Below are positions 18,445 to 26,850 of a DNA stretch of 64,000 nt, piece by piece; within the stretch, counting starts at the first letter, position 1, and every line of letters starts with the position of its first letter. The position numbers and the translations under genes were made by a program. The stretch comes from Planctomycetota bacterium (lineage in GTDB: Bacteria; Planctomycetota; PLA2; JAEUHO01): NCBI GenBank assembly GCA_029259775.1, contig JAJDEN010000058.1:186001-250000 (forward strand). The letters run 5' to 3'. The notes beneath the pieces are model-generated. The model ran no database searches. It was not told where the DNA came from and worked only from the letters and a program-made list of their open reading frames with translations.

Positions 18445-18450
18445 TACGCT
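18445..18450 (+). promoter_or_regulatory. Putative -10 element (GCTACGCT)
   Basis: TACGCT ends six bases before the ATG at 18457, so transcription would begin at about the start codon. No ribosome-binding site is visible, which suggests a leaderless message. Confidence 0.5.
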
Positions 18451-18456
18451 CGGCTC

Positions 18457-19173
18457 ATGGACTTCTCCGGCATCGAGGCGCTGTCGTTCGACTGTTACGG
18501 CACGCTGATCGACTGGGAGAGCGGCATCGTCTCTGCGCTCGCACCCTGGCTCGAGCGCACCGGCGGCCCGGTGGATCGCGAGTTGCTCCTCGAGATGTAC
18601 GGGGAGAGCGAGAGCGCCGAAGAGCACGAGCATCCCGGCCGACTCTACCCGCGCATCCTCGCCGGCGTGCTGCGCCGGATCGGCGCGCGCCTGGGTCGTG
18701 AGGTGACGGATGCCGACGCCACGGCGTTCGCTTCGTCGGTCCCGGACTGGCCAGCGTTTGGCGACTCAGCAGAGGCGCTGGCGTACCTGAAGACCCAGTT
18801 TCTCCTCGCCATCCTCTCGAACGTCGACCGTGCGTCGTTCGCTGGGAGCAACATGCGCCTGGGTGTCGAGTTCGACGTGATCGTCACGGCCGAAGACGTC
18901 GGCGCCTACAAGCCCGACCTCGCCGGCTTCCAGCGGCTCTCCCAGGAACTCGATCGGGTCGGCGTCGCGCGCGGCGCCCACCTGCACGTGGCGCAGAGCC
19001 TGCACCACGACATCGAGCCGGCGCAGGAACTGGGTCTGCCTTGCGTCTGGGTCGATCGGCGTCACGCCGTAGACGGATTGGGCGCGACGCCCGCTCCCGG
19101 CCGTGCCGCCACGCCGACGGCGCGGGTCACGAGCCTTGCCGACCTCGCGGCGCTGCATCGCGCCTGGTCCTGA
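18457..19173 (+). CDS. HAD-family hydrolase, haloacid-dehalogenase-like
   Basis: This 238-residue protein shows the HAD motifs. Motif I is FDCYGTL with nucleophile Asp12 and Tyr at the second-Asp position, as in dehalogenase-type members. Motif II is SNVD, and motif III includes YKPD. The final acidic motif reads HVAQSLHHDIEPA, where relatives often have HVGDS, so motif IV is altered. It probably hydrolyses a small halo-acid or phosphate substrate, but which one cannot be said. The start is set by the TACGCT element directly upstream. It is transcribed alone between two minus-strand genes. Confidence 0.85.
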   Translation: MDFSGIEALSFDCYGTLIDWESGIVSALAPWLERTGGPVDRELLLEMYGESESAEEHEHPGRLYPRILAGVLRRIGARLGREVTDADATAFASSVPDWPAFGDSAEALAYLKTQFLLAILSNVDRASFAGSNMRLGVEFDVIVTAEDVGAYKPDLAGFQRLSQELDRVGVARGAHLHVAQSLHHDIEPAQELGLPCVWVDRRHAVDGLGATPAPGRAATPTARVTSLADLAALHRAWS

Positions 19174-19230
19174 TCGGCGGGGCGCTCGCGCTTGCTGCGC
19201 GCCCCGCGCGCCTCTCTCGCAGCGCCGCGC

Positions 19231-22200
19231 CTAGTCCTGGGGCCCCCAGAGGACCCACGCGGCCCAGAACCGGGGTTCCTTCCACTTGGGTTGTGCGCGG
19301 ACGAAGGCCTGGGCCTGGCGCAAGGCGGCGGCGGCGCTGATGCCCTTGGTGGTCGCCGATCTTGGATTCCAGAGACTGTAGAACTTCTTCATCAACGCGC
19401 TGGTCGCAGCGTCGTCGACCTTCCAGAGGCTCGCCATCACGCGTCGGGCGCCCGCCAGCATGAAGGCGCGCGACAGCCCGATCAGGCCGTAGCCGCTGTA
19501 GACGCGTCCTCGGCCCGTCTCGCAGCCGGAGAGCACGACGAGATCGGTACGCAAGACCATGCCGGCCTCGAGCAACTCGCGGGCGCGCAGGAACCCGTCG
19601 TTCTTGTCGTCCTGCGTTAGCGCGAGAGAAGACTGGGTCGCGAACTGCTCGTCCACCAGGCCGTGGCAAGCGAAGTGCATGCCGCGCCACGGCTTGTCGA
19701 TCGCCGCCATCTCCCGGAACTTCGTCTCACTGGCATCCTTGCCGAGCAGCCATGTCGTGCCGACGGCCTTCGCCTCGTCACGCGTCGCCGGAAGCTGCAC
19801 GAGCCCTCGGCCACGGAGCAGGCTCTTGTCCGCGATGCGCAGCGGACGGCGGTTCTCATAGGAGGGGTCGCCCAGAGCGAGGACCTCGGTCGTCCCCACA
19901 CGCTTGGTCTTGCGCAGGATCTCCAGCGAGGTCGCGGACGGCGCTAGGGAGATGTCGTGCTCCGCGTCGACGAGTCCGAACGGTATGTAGGTCAAGAGCC
20001 GCGACGGCGAAGAGATGACTCGCTTCACGTCCTTTTCGATGGCGAGCGGCGCGATCACGCTGGCTCGCACGGCGGTCAGCGCCTCCGCGCTGTCGGGATC
20101 CGCGGCCAGGGCGCGGACGGACGGGTGGATCTCCTCCTCGCGGCCGACCGTCACCACGCGCACGTGGTGCTTGCGGACGACGAGGGCGAAGTAGCGCCAG
20201 CCATCGAAGCCATAGAGCACGAGAGCGTCCTTGGGCGCGAGGCTCTTCTGCACGCTATCGAGGGGGGCGAGGTCGGCGTCGTCGAGGTCGGCTTCGGCTT
20301 GTCGGTGCCGTTGGATGACGCGGCCGACGTCGCGCTCGGCTTGCCTCGCCAGATCGAGCTTCTTCTCCACGCCGCGCATCTCGTCGAGATCGCGTCGGCG
20401 ACGGGCCGAGGCGAGTTCATGCAGTAGCACGCTCGTTTCGCCGCGCAGGCTGTTCTGGCGCTCGAGCATGTCCCTGGGAATGCGAACCGCTCGCAGGGCC
20501 GATCGGCCGCCCAGGGCTTGGACCAGCGAGCCCGACCGCTGGTACTCCACGAAGAAGTAGAGATCCTCGAGCGAGAGGCTCTTCAGCGCGGCGGCCGCGC
20601 CCCAACGAGGCAGGGGCTCCGCGTGGCCGCGAATGGCCGCGCGCGTCTCGTCGGCCGCGCCGCGGCCGAGCCCTGCGGTGAGCGCGATGCCCTCCCGCGC
20701 GCTGGCGATGGACGTCTTGTAGTCACCTCGCAGGTAGTGCGCCTCGGCCACGCGGCCCAAGGCGTTCGCATGCAGCCACGGTGCCTTGATGTCGGCGGCC
20801 AACTCGAGGGCGTAGCCCAACTCCTCCAGCGCCTGGTCATGCTTCTTGTTCCACATCAGTGCACGTCCCATGCCGATGCGATTGCTGATCTCGGAGGTCT
20901 TGTCCTCGGCCGCCATCGCCGTGCCCACGGCGTGCTCGAACGTGGCGTAGGCCTTCTCGTAGTGCGCCTGCCACAGCTGCACCGAGCCGATCCTGTTGAG
21001 CACGGACAGCAGCGTGGTCCTGTCTCCGCCCGCCTTGGCGAGCGTGAGAACCTGATTCAGCTCGGTCAGGGCCTCGTCGTAGCGCTTCGACATCCTGAGG
21101 ATGGCGGCGCGCTGCATGCGCGCCGCCGTGAGCGTGGCGCTCCCCCTGTGCTTGGGAACGAGAGCGATGCATTGCTCCACGTACTCGAGGGCCTTCTCGT
21201 AATCCCCGATGTTCGTGTGCATGTAGCTCAGCTGGAGGATGGTGCCCCACGATTCCGTCTTGCCCGGGTGCTTGCGATGGATGGCCTGGGCTTCGTGCAG
21301 GTACTCCAGCGCCTTGCCGTAGCGGCTGCCCATGCGATGCAGGGACGAGAGCAGGGTCAGCGCGTCGGCCTCCAAGGCCGGATCGCCCAACTCGCGGGCC
21401 AAGCGTAGCGAGGTCCGGATATGCCTGCCTGCGCCGTCGTGCCGGTCCATGGAGATGCAGAGCGAGCCGGCATCGGCGTGGGCGATCGTGAGCGGGCGCT
21501 TGACCTTGAGTGGCTCGAGCATGGCGATCGCGGCCTCGATGTCTTCCAGCGCGCGCGGGAGGTTGCCCAGCTTGCGGCGTGCGTGCCCCAGCCGGCGGAG
21601 CGTGTCGGCGGTCTCGGGCGTCAGCCCGAGACGCTTGTACAGCGCGTGGGCTCGGCCGAGATGGACCACGGCCTCGAGGTAGCGCGCACCGGCGTTCGCG
21701 GCCGCGCCCTTGATGCGGGCGACCATGGCCTGGGCGACCCTGGTGGCCCGGTCGTCCCCGGTCTTGCGCACCGCCGCGAGGGCCGCCTCGCTGAACGAGA
21801 TGGCGTCCTTCTCGCGCCCGAGCCGGGCCGACATGGAGGCCGCATTGGTCAGCGCGCCCGCCCGGATCTGCGCGATCGAAGTAGGCGTGCGGCGGAACCG
21901 GAACGGCAGCTTCGCCTGTTCCAGCGTGTCGAGGAACTTGGCCGCGGACGCAAACGATGCGATCGCGGCCGTCGTGTCACCCGCGTGCGCCTGGACGACG
22001 CCCTCGTTGATGAAGACCTTGGCAGCGTAGATGTTGTCACCGCTAGCGAGGGCCAACTCCCGCGCCTTCGTCCGATGCCGCTTGGCTTCTGCCATGCGGC
22101 CGAGCGTCGCGGCGGAGGTCGCGACACCGAAGTGCGCTCGGCCGGCGCCCATGTCCGAGCCCAGCCTGCGCTCGACACCGATCTGTCGCTTGTAGAGAGC

Positions 22201-22812
22201 GAGTGCCGCCGCGTAGTCGTGCAGATCCCAATGCAACGCAGCGGCCCGGCGCAGCGCGTGCGACACGCGGGTGAGCCAGCCGATCAACTCGGCCTGCGCT
22301 GACTCGTCCGCGTACATCCTTGCCGCTTCGAGGCGGCGTCCCGCGGTCTTCAGCTGATCGCCAACGAAGCGCGCCGTTTCGACACCGACCACGTCATCGC
22401 GCTTCGCGTGCTCCTCCGGGATCATCTTGATGGCCGCTGCCGGGCCAACCTCGGCGAGCTTCTGGCGTGCCTTGCTGAGCACTTCGCGACGAGCGGACAT
22501 GTCCGCGCTCGCCTGGGCGGCGCCGACGTAGTCGGCCAAGCCGGCGCGCGCGGGACCCTTCGCGGCGGCGGCGAAGGCCTTGGCCGCCTCGAGCTTGCCG
22601 TTCGCCACGAGGGCATCGGCGACGAGCCAAGGGTCCGGGTCGTCGCGGGCTGCGAGTGCCTCAAGTGCCGCGCGTGCCGCTGTCTTCGAGCCCCCCGCAG
22701 CGGCGACGACCTCGTCTGCCGCATCGCCCACCGCCCGCGTGGCGACGTCTTCGTCGGCGCCCGCGGGGAGGCACGACAGGAGGAGGACGGTGAGCGAGAG
22801 GACGAGGCGCAT
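19231..22812 (-). CDS. Secreted TPR protein with C-terminal CHAT (caspase-like) protease domain
   Basis: This 1193-residue protein has an N-terminal signal peptide (LVLSLTVLLLSCLPAGA). About 700 residues of tetratricopeptide-type helical repeats follow (ALYKRQIGVERRLGSDMGAG, ALEYVEQCIALVPKH, ALEELGYALELA). The C-terminal CHAT domain begins near residue 870. The predicted catalytic dyad is His1050 in FACHG and Cys1097 in LSGCETG, with the typical LSRAFMLAGARRVMASLWKV following. CHAT domains are caspase/separase-like proteases, and TPR-CHAT proteins occur widely in multicellular-type bacteria and Planctomycetes. A signal peptide places the protease outside the cytoplasm. The start has GCTAGACT 32 bases upstream. 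Its substrate is unknown. Confidence 0.9.
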   Translation of the reverse strand: MRLVLSLTVLLLSCLPAGADEDVATRAVGDAADEVVAAAGGSKTAARAALEALAARDDPDPWLVADALVANGKLEAAKAFAAAAKGPARAGLADYVGAAQASADMSARREVLSKARQKLAEVGPAAAIKMIPEEHAKRDDVVGVETARFVGDQLKTAGRRLEAARMYADESAQAELIGWLTRVSHALRRAAALHWDLHDYAAALALYKRQIGVERRLGSDMGAGRAHFGVATSAATLGRMAEAKRHRTKARELALASGDNIYAAKVFINEGVVQAHAGDTTAAIASFASAAKFLDTLEQAKLPFRFRRTPTSIAQIRAGALTNAASMSARLGREKDAISFSEAALAAVRKTGDDRATRVAQAMVARIKGAAANAGARYLEAVVHLGRAHALYKRLGLTPETADTLRRLGHARRKLGNLPRALEDIEAAIAMLEPLKVKRPLTIAHADAGSLCISMDRHDGAGRHIRTSLRLARELGDPALEADALTLLSSLHRMGSRYGKALEYLHEAQAIHRKHPGKTESWGTILQLSYMHTNIGDYEKALEYVEQCIALVPKHRGSATLTAARMQRAAILRMSKRYDEALTELNQVLTLAKAGGDRTTLLSVLNRIGSVQLWQAHYEKAYATFEHAVGTAMAAEDKTSEISNRIGMGRALMWNKKHDQALEELGYALELAADIKAPWLHANALGRVAEAHYLRGDYKTSIASAREGIALTAGLGRGAADETRAAIRGHAEPLPRWGAAAALKSLSLEDLYFFVEYQRSGSLVQALGGRSALRAVRIPRDMLERQNSLRGETSVLLHELASARRRRDLDEMRGVEKKLDLARQAERDVGRVIQRHRQAEADLDDADLAPLDSVQKSLAPKDALVLYGFDGWRYFALVVRKHHVRVVTVGREEEIHPSVRALAADPDSAEALTAVRASVIAPLAIEKDVKRVISSPSRLLTYIPFGLVDAEHDISLAPSATSLEILRKTKRVGTTEVLALGDPSYENRRPLRIADKSLLRGRGLVQLPATRDEAKAVGTTWLLGKDASETKFREMAAIDKPWRGMHFACHGLVDEQFATQSSLALTQDDKNDGFLRARELLEAGMVLRTDLVVLSGCETGRGRVYSGYGLIGLSRAFMLAGARRVMASLWKVDDAATSALMKKFYSLWNPRSATTKGISAAAALRQAQAFVRAQPKWKEPRFWAAWVLWGPQD

Positions 22813-22844
22813 GCAGGGATACCCAGGCTCCCTCTCTCAAGCGG

Positions 22845-22852
22845 AGTCTAGC
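22845..22852 (-). promoter_or_regulatory. Putative -10 element (GCTAGACT)
   Basis: On the minus strand GCTAGACT precedes the CHAT/TPR gene start at 22812. It fits the recurrent GCTAnnnT pattern. Confidence 0.5.
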
Positions 22853-22908
22853 AGGGGTGCGTTTCGCCGGTGCGCGGGCAGGCGCGCAAACCGACCGCTC
22901 CCCCGCGG

Positions 22909-24039
22909 CTACCCGCTGCCGGCGCGCTTGCCCCACTTCTTCTTCTTGCCGTCCTTGGTCTCGGACGCCTTCTCGGGGCGCTTGATGCCGTCGGGGGCGG
23001 TGTCGGACTCGTCCTCGAAGGGGTCCCACGGCTTGTGCGGGTTCACCTTCCACTCCTCCTCGACCCACCACCAGGTCCAGCGCTTCGCGATGCGTTGGAT
23101 GAAGCTGGGCGCCGCGTAGGCGCCCCAGGCACGGATGCGTTCTCGCTCGTCCCAGAAGCGCTCGATCTGACCGTCGATGCGTCGCAGCATGCCGTCGATG
23201 TTTGCGGCCATGGATGCGCCCTGGCGGTTGTCGAAACCAGGATTGCTCTCGATGGCGCGGAACTCGCTGATGATGCGGCCCGCCATCGGGCGGCCTTGCT
23301 TCACGAGCCAGTCCGCCGCCTCCACCGCATCGCGGCCGCCCTTGTAGACCGTCTCGAGGGCCTTGTCGGCTTGCGCTCTCGTCGCGCCGGCGATCTCGTC
23401 GGGCCACGCGTGCGTCTTGAGCTGGATCCGGTTGACGCGCGGCTTGCCGGAGCGGTTGCGCGGCACGCGCGGGACCTTCGAGGTGCCCGCGTCGCCCTCC
23501 TTGGCGGGCGCCTTCGCGCTGGGACCGCTGCGGTAGCTCGCCTGCGGTGCGCCCTGGCTCCCACGGTCAGCATGGGCCCTGCCTTCGTAGGTCCCGGCTT
23601 CCGAGGTCCCGGCTTCCGAGGTGACGTCTTCCGAGGTCACGTCGGCGGTCTGGGTGCCCGCCGGCCCGTCGTCGTCGTCGCGCTTGGCGGCGACCACGAT
23701 CATCAGCACGACGATCAGCACGCCCACGAAGATCAAGATGGGGGTGGCGGCGCTCTTCTGCTGCGGCGCACGGCGCGGCGGCGGGCCCTCCTGGGGTGCG
23801 CGGCGTGAGGACGACCGGCGTCGGCCACCGCCGGAACGCGCCGGACCTCTAGAGGAGCGTCGCGACGGCGTGCCCCCGCTCGCGGCCTTGGGCGGAGTGT
23901 CTCTGGGCGGAGCTGTCTTCCCGCCGAAGGCGGTCAGGTCCATCAACGTGCCGCATTGGGTGCAGGTAGCCTGCGCCGGGGGGTGGTCGCCCAGGCTGAA
24001 CTTCTTCTCGCACTGGGGGCAGAGGATCGCTTGCGCCAT
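22909..24039 (-). CDS. Zinc-ribbon, single-pass membrane protein of unknown function
   Basis: The predicted protein has 376 residues. It opens with a zinc ribbon (Cys7, Cys10, Cys26, Cys29) of the kind found at the N-terminus of many planctomycete membrane proteins. A basic Arg/Ser/Pro-rich linker follows, then one membrane helix at about 99-118. Next comes a Thr/Ser/Glu repeat and a helical, Trp-rich C-terminal domain (RWTWWWVEEEWKVNPHKPWDP). I use ATG 24039 rather than the in-frame ATG at 24084, because the latter sits inside a GCTATGAT promoter element. The ribbon would be cytoplasmic and the C-terminal domain outside. No family is recognised for that domain. Confidence 0.8.
   Translation of the reverse strand: MAQAILCPQCEKKFSLGDHPPAQATCTQCGTLMDLTAFGGKTAPPRDTPPKAASGGTPSRRSSRGPARSGGGRRRSSSRRAPQEGPPPRRAPQQKSAATPILIFVGVLIVVLMIVVAAKRDDDDGPAGTQTADVTSEDVTSEAGTSEAGTYEGRAHADRGSQGAPQASYRSGPSAKAPAKEGDAGTSKVPRVPRNRSGKPRVNRIQLKTHAWPDEIAGATRAQADKALETVYKGGRDAVEAADWLVKQGRPMAGRIISEFRAIESNPGFDNRQGASMAANIDGMLRRIDGQIERFWDERERIRAWGAYAAPSFIQRIAKRWTWWWVEEEWKVNPHKPWDPFEDESDTAPDGIKRPEKASETKDGKKKKWGKRAGSG
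23591..23635. repeat. 15-bp tandem repeat, three copies, inside the zinc-ribbon gene
   Basis: GTCCCGGCTTCCGAG occurs twice in a row and is followed by GTGACGTCTTCCGAG. Each unit encodes five residues, giving a TSEAG/TSEDV repeat in the extracytoplasmic linker. Copy number can change without breaking the frame. Confidence 0.85.
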
Positions 24040-24079
24040 GGGTTTGTCCTGGTGCGGGAACGGTGGGACGGCTGAGGCC

Positions 24080-24087
24080 ATCATAGC
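24080..24087 (-). promoter_or_regulatory. Putative -10 element (GCTATGAT)
   Basis: GCTATGAT on the minus strand lies about 40 bases before ATG 24039. It overlaps the alternative upstream ATG at 24084, which argues against that start. Confidence 0.5.
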
Positions 24088-24280
24088 TTCGGGGAACGGG
24101 CGTGGCGGCCTGACGGTTCAGTTCCCCTGCTTGGGCTGGAGGCGCCACCCGAGGGCCGCGGCAAGCACGAGGCCGCAGGGGGCCCAAGACGAGGAGCGCT
24201 CGTCCGCGCCGGGCATGCCGTCGAAGGTGCTGGCTCCCTGGGGTCGAGCAGGCATGCGAAGACGTGTCCGGACTCGTTGC

Positions 24281-24856
24281 CTAGGAGGGGGCCGTCCTGT
24301 CCCAGACGGGGACGTCGAGGTAGCGACCGAGTTCTTGCGCGTCGCTGCGCATGGCGATCAGGTCGCCGTGGCTGAGCACGCGCGTCCGCGACGCGTCCGC
24401 ATGGACGAGGTTCAGCTCGCAGCTCCAGTAGCCCGCGCGCTCGCTCTCCGGGCCGATCCGATGGGGGACGAGCTGGATCGCGTGCAGGTCCGCCAGCGGG
24501 ACGCCCTGTTCGCGGGCCGTGGGCCGGAAGCGGCCCGCGGCGCGATCGAACACGGGCCGCTCCAAGCGCTTGAACATGACGATGGCGCTCGAGAGGAAGA
24601 GCGTGCCGAGCCCGAACGCGATGGCCGGGGCCCACCACCCGAGGCGGCCGAGCACCATGAGTCCGAGGATGATCCCGGCACCGCCGAAGAGCCCGAAGGT
24701 CAGCGTGAAGAACTTCATGGCGGCGGTGGGTACGAAGCGCCAGCTGTCCGCCTGCGACGCGTCGATGCGATGCGATCGGATGTTCGAGCCCTTCTCGGGC
24801 TCCTGCGCGACCCAGGTCGTCTGTTGCGCCACCGGATCGTTCTCGAAATGCGCCAC
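24281..24856 (-). CDS. Two-helix membrane protein of unknown function
   Basis: This predicted 191-residue protein has two adjacent membrane helices at about residues 47-69 and 74-95. A soluble beta-rich C-terminal part follows (ADLHAIQLVPHRIGPESERAGYWSCELNLV, then DGS-like loops and a closing YLDVPVWD). That layout resembles PH-like membrane proteins, but no family is assigned. I chose the GTG at 24856, which has ACGGAGCC about ten bases upstream; the frame continues upstream with an Arg-rich, non-coding-looking stretch. The neighbouring 240 bases toward 24039 contain no other gene. Confidence 0.7.
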   Translation of the reverse strand: MAHFENDPVAQQTTWVAQEPEKGSNIRSHRIDASQADSWRFVPTAAMKFFTLTFGLFGGAGIILGLMVLGRLGWWAPAIAFGLGTLFLSSAIVMFKRLERPVFDRAAGRFRPTAREQGVPLADLHAIQLVPHRIGPESERAGYWSCELNLVHADASRTRVLSHGDLIAMRSDAQELGRYLDVPVWDRTAPS

Positions 24857-25002
24857 GCTGTGGGCTCCGTGCCTGCGGGCGCGACATGATGGCCCGCGGC
24901 GCCTGTGGACGCCAGCCCACGGGCGGGGCGCGGCGCAAAACGAGCGACGCCGGCGTGCTCGAGGAGCGCGCCGACGTCGCAGATGCATGCCCTTGCGGGT
25001 CG

Positions 25003-25410
25003 TTAGCCGTTCTGGGCCTTGAGCAGATCGCGGATCTCCTCGAGCAACACCTGCTCCTTTCGCGGCGCGGCGGGGGCGGCCTCTTCCTTCTCCTTCATCG
25101 AGTTCATGCCCTTGATGACCATGAACAGCGCGAAGGCGACGATCAGGAACGCGATCACGTTGTCGATGAAGCTGCCGTAGTTGATCGAGACGGCCTCGGT
25201 GACGACCTTGTCGCCCTCCATCACGGCGTCCTTCAGCACGAGCTTGAGCGCGCTGAAGTCCATGCCGCCGAGCGCCAGGCCCAGCGGAGGCATGAGCACG
25301 TCACTGACCAGCGACTTGATGATCGTGCCGAACGCACCACCAATGATGATGCCGACAGCCATGTCCATCATGTTGCCCTTGACGGCGAACTTCTTGAACT
25401 CCTTGAGCAT
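25003..25410 (-). CDS. mscL: Large-conductance mechanosensitive channel MscL
   Basis: This 135-residue protein matches MscL along its length. The N-terminal [11 protein letters not shown] amphipathic helix comes first, then the pore helix ([21 protein letters not shown]) and the conserved DVLMPPLG. The second membrane helix is [19 protein letters not shown], and a cytoplasmic helix carries [12 protein letters not shown]. It forms a pentameric inner-membrane pore that opens under membrane tension and protects from osmotic shock. ATG 25410 is chosen because it begins the conserved N-terminus and has GGAG upstream. The inverted-repeat element at 25468..25651 lies just upstream and may affect its promoter. 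Confidence 0.97.
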   Translation of the reverse strand: MLKEFKKFAVKGNMMDMAVGIIIGGAFGTIIKSLVSDVLMPPLGLALGGMDFSALKLVLKDAVMEGDKVVTEAVSINYGSFIDNVIAFLIVAFALFMVIKGMNSMKEKEEAAPAAPRKEQVLLEEIRDLLKAQNG

Positions 25411-25467
25411 GTGGGACTCCCTCCGGCCGCCCAAGACCCTCCAGCCCACGACCGTGGGCAGAGCCTT

Positions 25468-25651
25468 GGCTCTGTTTGAAAAGCCCTCCTGCTGCGCCGA
25501 ACGATCCACTCGCTACGCTGGGCCCGAACTCGGATTGCGGTCCTCAACGTACGGGAAGCACGCCTCCGGCCACGATCCTCGTCCTGACGCCAGCTCGCTT
25601 CGGTCTCGCCCGGCTCGCCCGGCTCGCCACGTAGCGCTTTCAAACAGAGCC
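25468..25651. repeat. Small element bounded by 14-bp perfect inverted repeats (MITE candidate)
   Basis: GGCTCTGTTTGAAA at 25468-25481 is repeated in perfect inverted form as TTTCAAACAGAGCC at 25638-25651, enclosing 156 bases without a gene. The A/T-rich arms stand out from the surrounding GC-rich DNA. Size and ends fit a non-autonomous transposon remnant (MITE), but no clear target-site duplication was found. The remaining sequence up to 25763 holds no gene that I can see. Confidence 0.55.
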
Positions 25652-25763
25652 TAGCCCAGGGGACCCCTACGACGCGCGTTTCCTGGTCGCGCAGGGGAGG
25701 ACGGGGAGCGCAGCGAAGGTGTCGCGCGGGGGACATGCCCCGCAGCGAAGGGCGAGGCGAACG

Positions 25764-26762
25764 CTAGCCGCCCTTGATCCTCTGCAGCTCGCGCTCGAAG
25801 CCCTTGATGAGGTCTGCGGCCTGTTGGCCGGCCTTCGTGTTGACGTACTTCTTCGACACCATGGGCCCGAGGGCCTTGATGGCCTTCTTCGGACTGCCGT
25901 CGCCGAGACGGCGCGTGATCTTGGCGAGCCTCTTGCCGGCGTCGATCTCGACCTTCTTCTCCTTGTCGCCGAGGAGCGCCTTGGCCTTCGCGGCCGCTTC
26001 CTTGCCGAAGTCGCCACCCTTCCAGTCGCGGGCAGCGGAGGTGTAGGCCTTCCACGCGGAGTAGAAGTCGCTCTTGTCCTCCGCCTTCTCGGCGCGCTTG
26101 GCGACAGAGTTGCGGTTCCAGTCGAGCCACGTCTGCAGCTTCTCGGCCCAGGCGATGCCGTCGCGGTCGAGCTTGCCGGAGGCCTTCTGCTTCGCGAGGG
26201 CCTTGAGCGCGTCGTTCAACTTGCTCTTGCCGATCGACTTGCCGATCGAGGCAAGCGCCTTGGGCAGATCCTTGAAGAGCGTGGCCTTCGTCAGCAGTTC
26301 CTCGAGCAGATCCTCCGGCACGGAAGCCGGGTGGCCGGACCACGCGATCGTGCCATCCGGCGCGATGAGGTAGGACGACGGGAAACCGCCGCCGCCGAAG
26401 GCCTGCATGCTGTTGCTGGACTCGATGACGATCGGATGGGTGGCCTTGTTGGCTTCGACGTAGGCGTCGACCTTGCCACGCTCTTCATCCGTCACGGCGA
26501 GGACGGTGAATCCCTGGGCGGCGTACTTGTCTTGGAGTTCGTTCAGGTGACCCACCTGAGCCTTGCAGGGGCCTCACCAGGTTCGGAAGATCTCGTAGAA
26601 GATGACGCGCCCCTTGAGGTCCTTCATGGAGACCTTCGGGGTGTTGATGAACTCCTTGGCTTCGAAGGCGGGGGCTTCGTCACCGACACCGGCGATCACC
26701 GGCGCGGCCCATGCCAGGGCGGCCGTTACGAGGGCCAGGCCCATCCAGGTACGTGTGCGCAT
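25764..26762 (-). CDS. Thioredoxin/TlpA-like selenoprotein (in-frame TGA = Sec63)
   Basis: Read through one TGA (26574-26576), this is a 332-residue secreted thioredoxin-fold protein. A signal peptide (MGLALVTAALAWAAPVIAG) is followed by a TlpA-type core: GRVIFYEIFRTW, then Sec63-Gly-Pro-Cys66, then KAQVGHLNELQDKYAAQG, FTVLAVTDE, and GGGGFPSSYLIAPDG. The TGA falls exactly where WCGPC proteins have the first active-site Cys, and the frame on both sides is unbroken. A SECIS-like hairpin lies at 26543-26559. A C-terminal Lys/Ala-rich helical extension of about 170 residues follows. It should act as a thiol/selenol redox protein outside the cytoplasm. Start ATG 26762 has GGAG upstream and a TATAGT -10 element. 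Without selenocysteine insertion only a 62-residue fragment would form. Confidence 0.9.
26543..26559 (-). promoter_or_regulatory. Bacterial SECIS-like hairpin for the Trx-like selenoprotein
   Basis: In the message UCAGGUG-GGU-CACCUGA forms a perfect seven-pair stem with a GGU loop. The loop begins 22 bases after the UGA. Bacterial SECIS elements typically have the apical loop 16-37 bases after the UGA with a G in its first two positions, often followed by U, so this fits well. Confidence 0.82.
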
Positions 26763-26795
26763 CGTCTCGAGCTCCCGTTGCCGAAATCGAGGCCA

Positions 26796-26801
26796 ACTAT
26801 A
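26796..26801 (-). promoter_or_regulatory. Putative -10 element (TATAGT)
   Basis: TATAGT on the minus strand lies 33 bases before the ATG of the seleno-thioredoxin gene. It is one of the best -10 matches in the window. Confidence 0.5.
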
Positions 26802-26838
26802 CACCCGAGCGCCCTGGAAGGGTCCAGCGCCGGTCTCC

Positions 26839-26844
26839 TACGAT
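26839..26844 (+). promoter_or_regulatory. Putative -10 element (TACGAT)
   Basis: TACGAT ends six bases before the ATG at 26851, and no ribosome-binding site is visible, again suggesting a leaderless message. It is back to back with the TATAGT element of the divergent selenoprotein gene. Confidence 0.45.
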
Positions 26845-26850
26845 GCACAG

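Larger units (their letters stand above)
18007..18456. other. Intergenic region with two divergent promoters
   Basis: These 450 bases lie between divergent genes. A TAGAAT element (18032-18037, minus) serves the secreted thioredoxin-fold gene and a TACGCT element (18445-18450, plus) serves the HAD gene. Open frames cross the middle, including a 35-codon plus-strand frame starting at 18319, but none has a ribosome-binding site or recognisable product. Confidence 0.5.

Noticed and set aside
25003..25509. Longer MscL start at 25509
   Set aside because: The extra N-terminal residues do not match MscL, overlap the inverted-repeat element, and the internal ATG 25410 has a good ribosome-binding site.
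26574..26576. TGA as a sense codon for Trp or Gly in a changed genetic code
   Set aside because: TGA is a true stop at many overlapping gene junctions (for example 11188, 34579, 41277, 49804, 51722, 53395, 55920), and Trp is encoded by TGG throughout.
25764..26762. Pseudogene or sequencing error splitting the thioredoxin-like gene
   Set aside because: The frame is unchanged on both sides, the stop is TGA exactly at the catalytic Cys, and a SECIS-like hairpin follows. Two other genes nearby show the same pattern.
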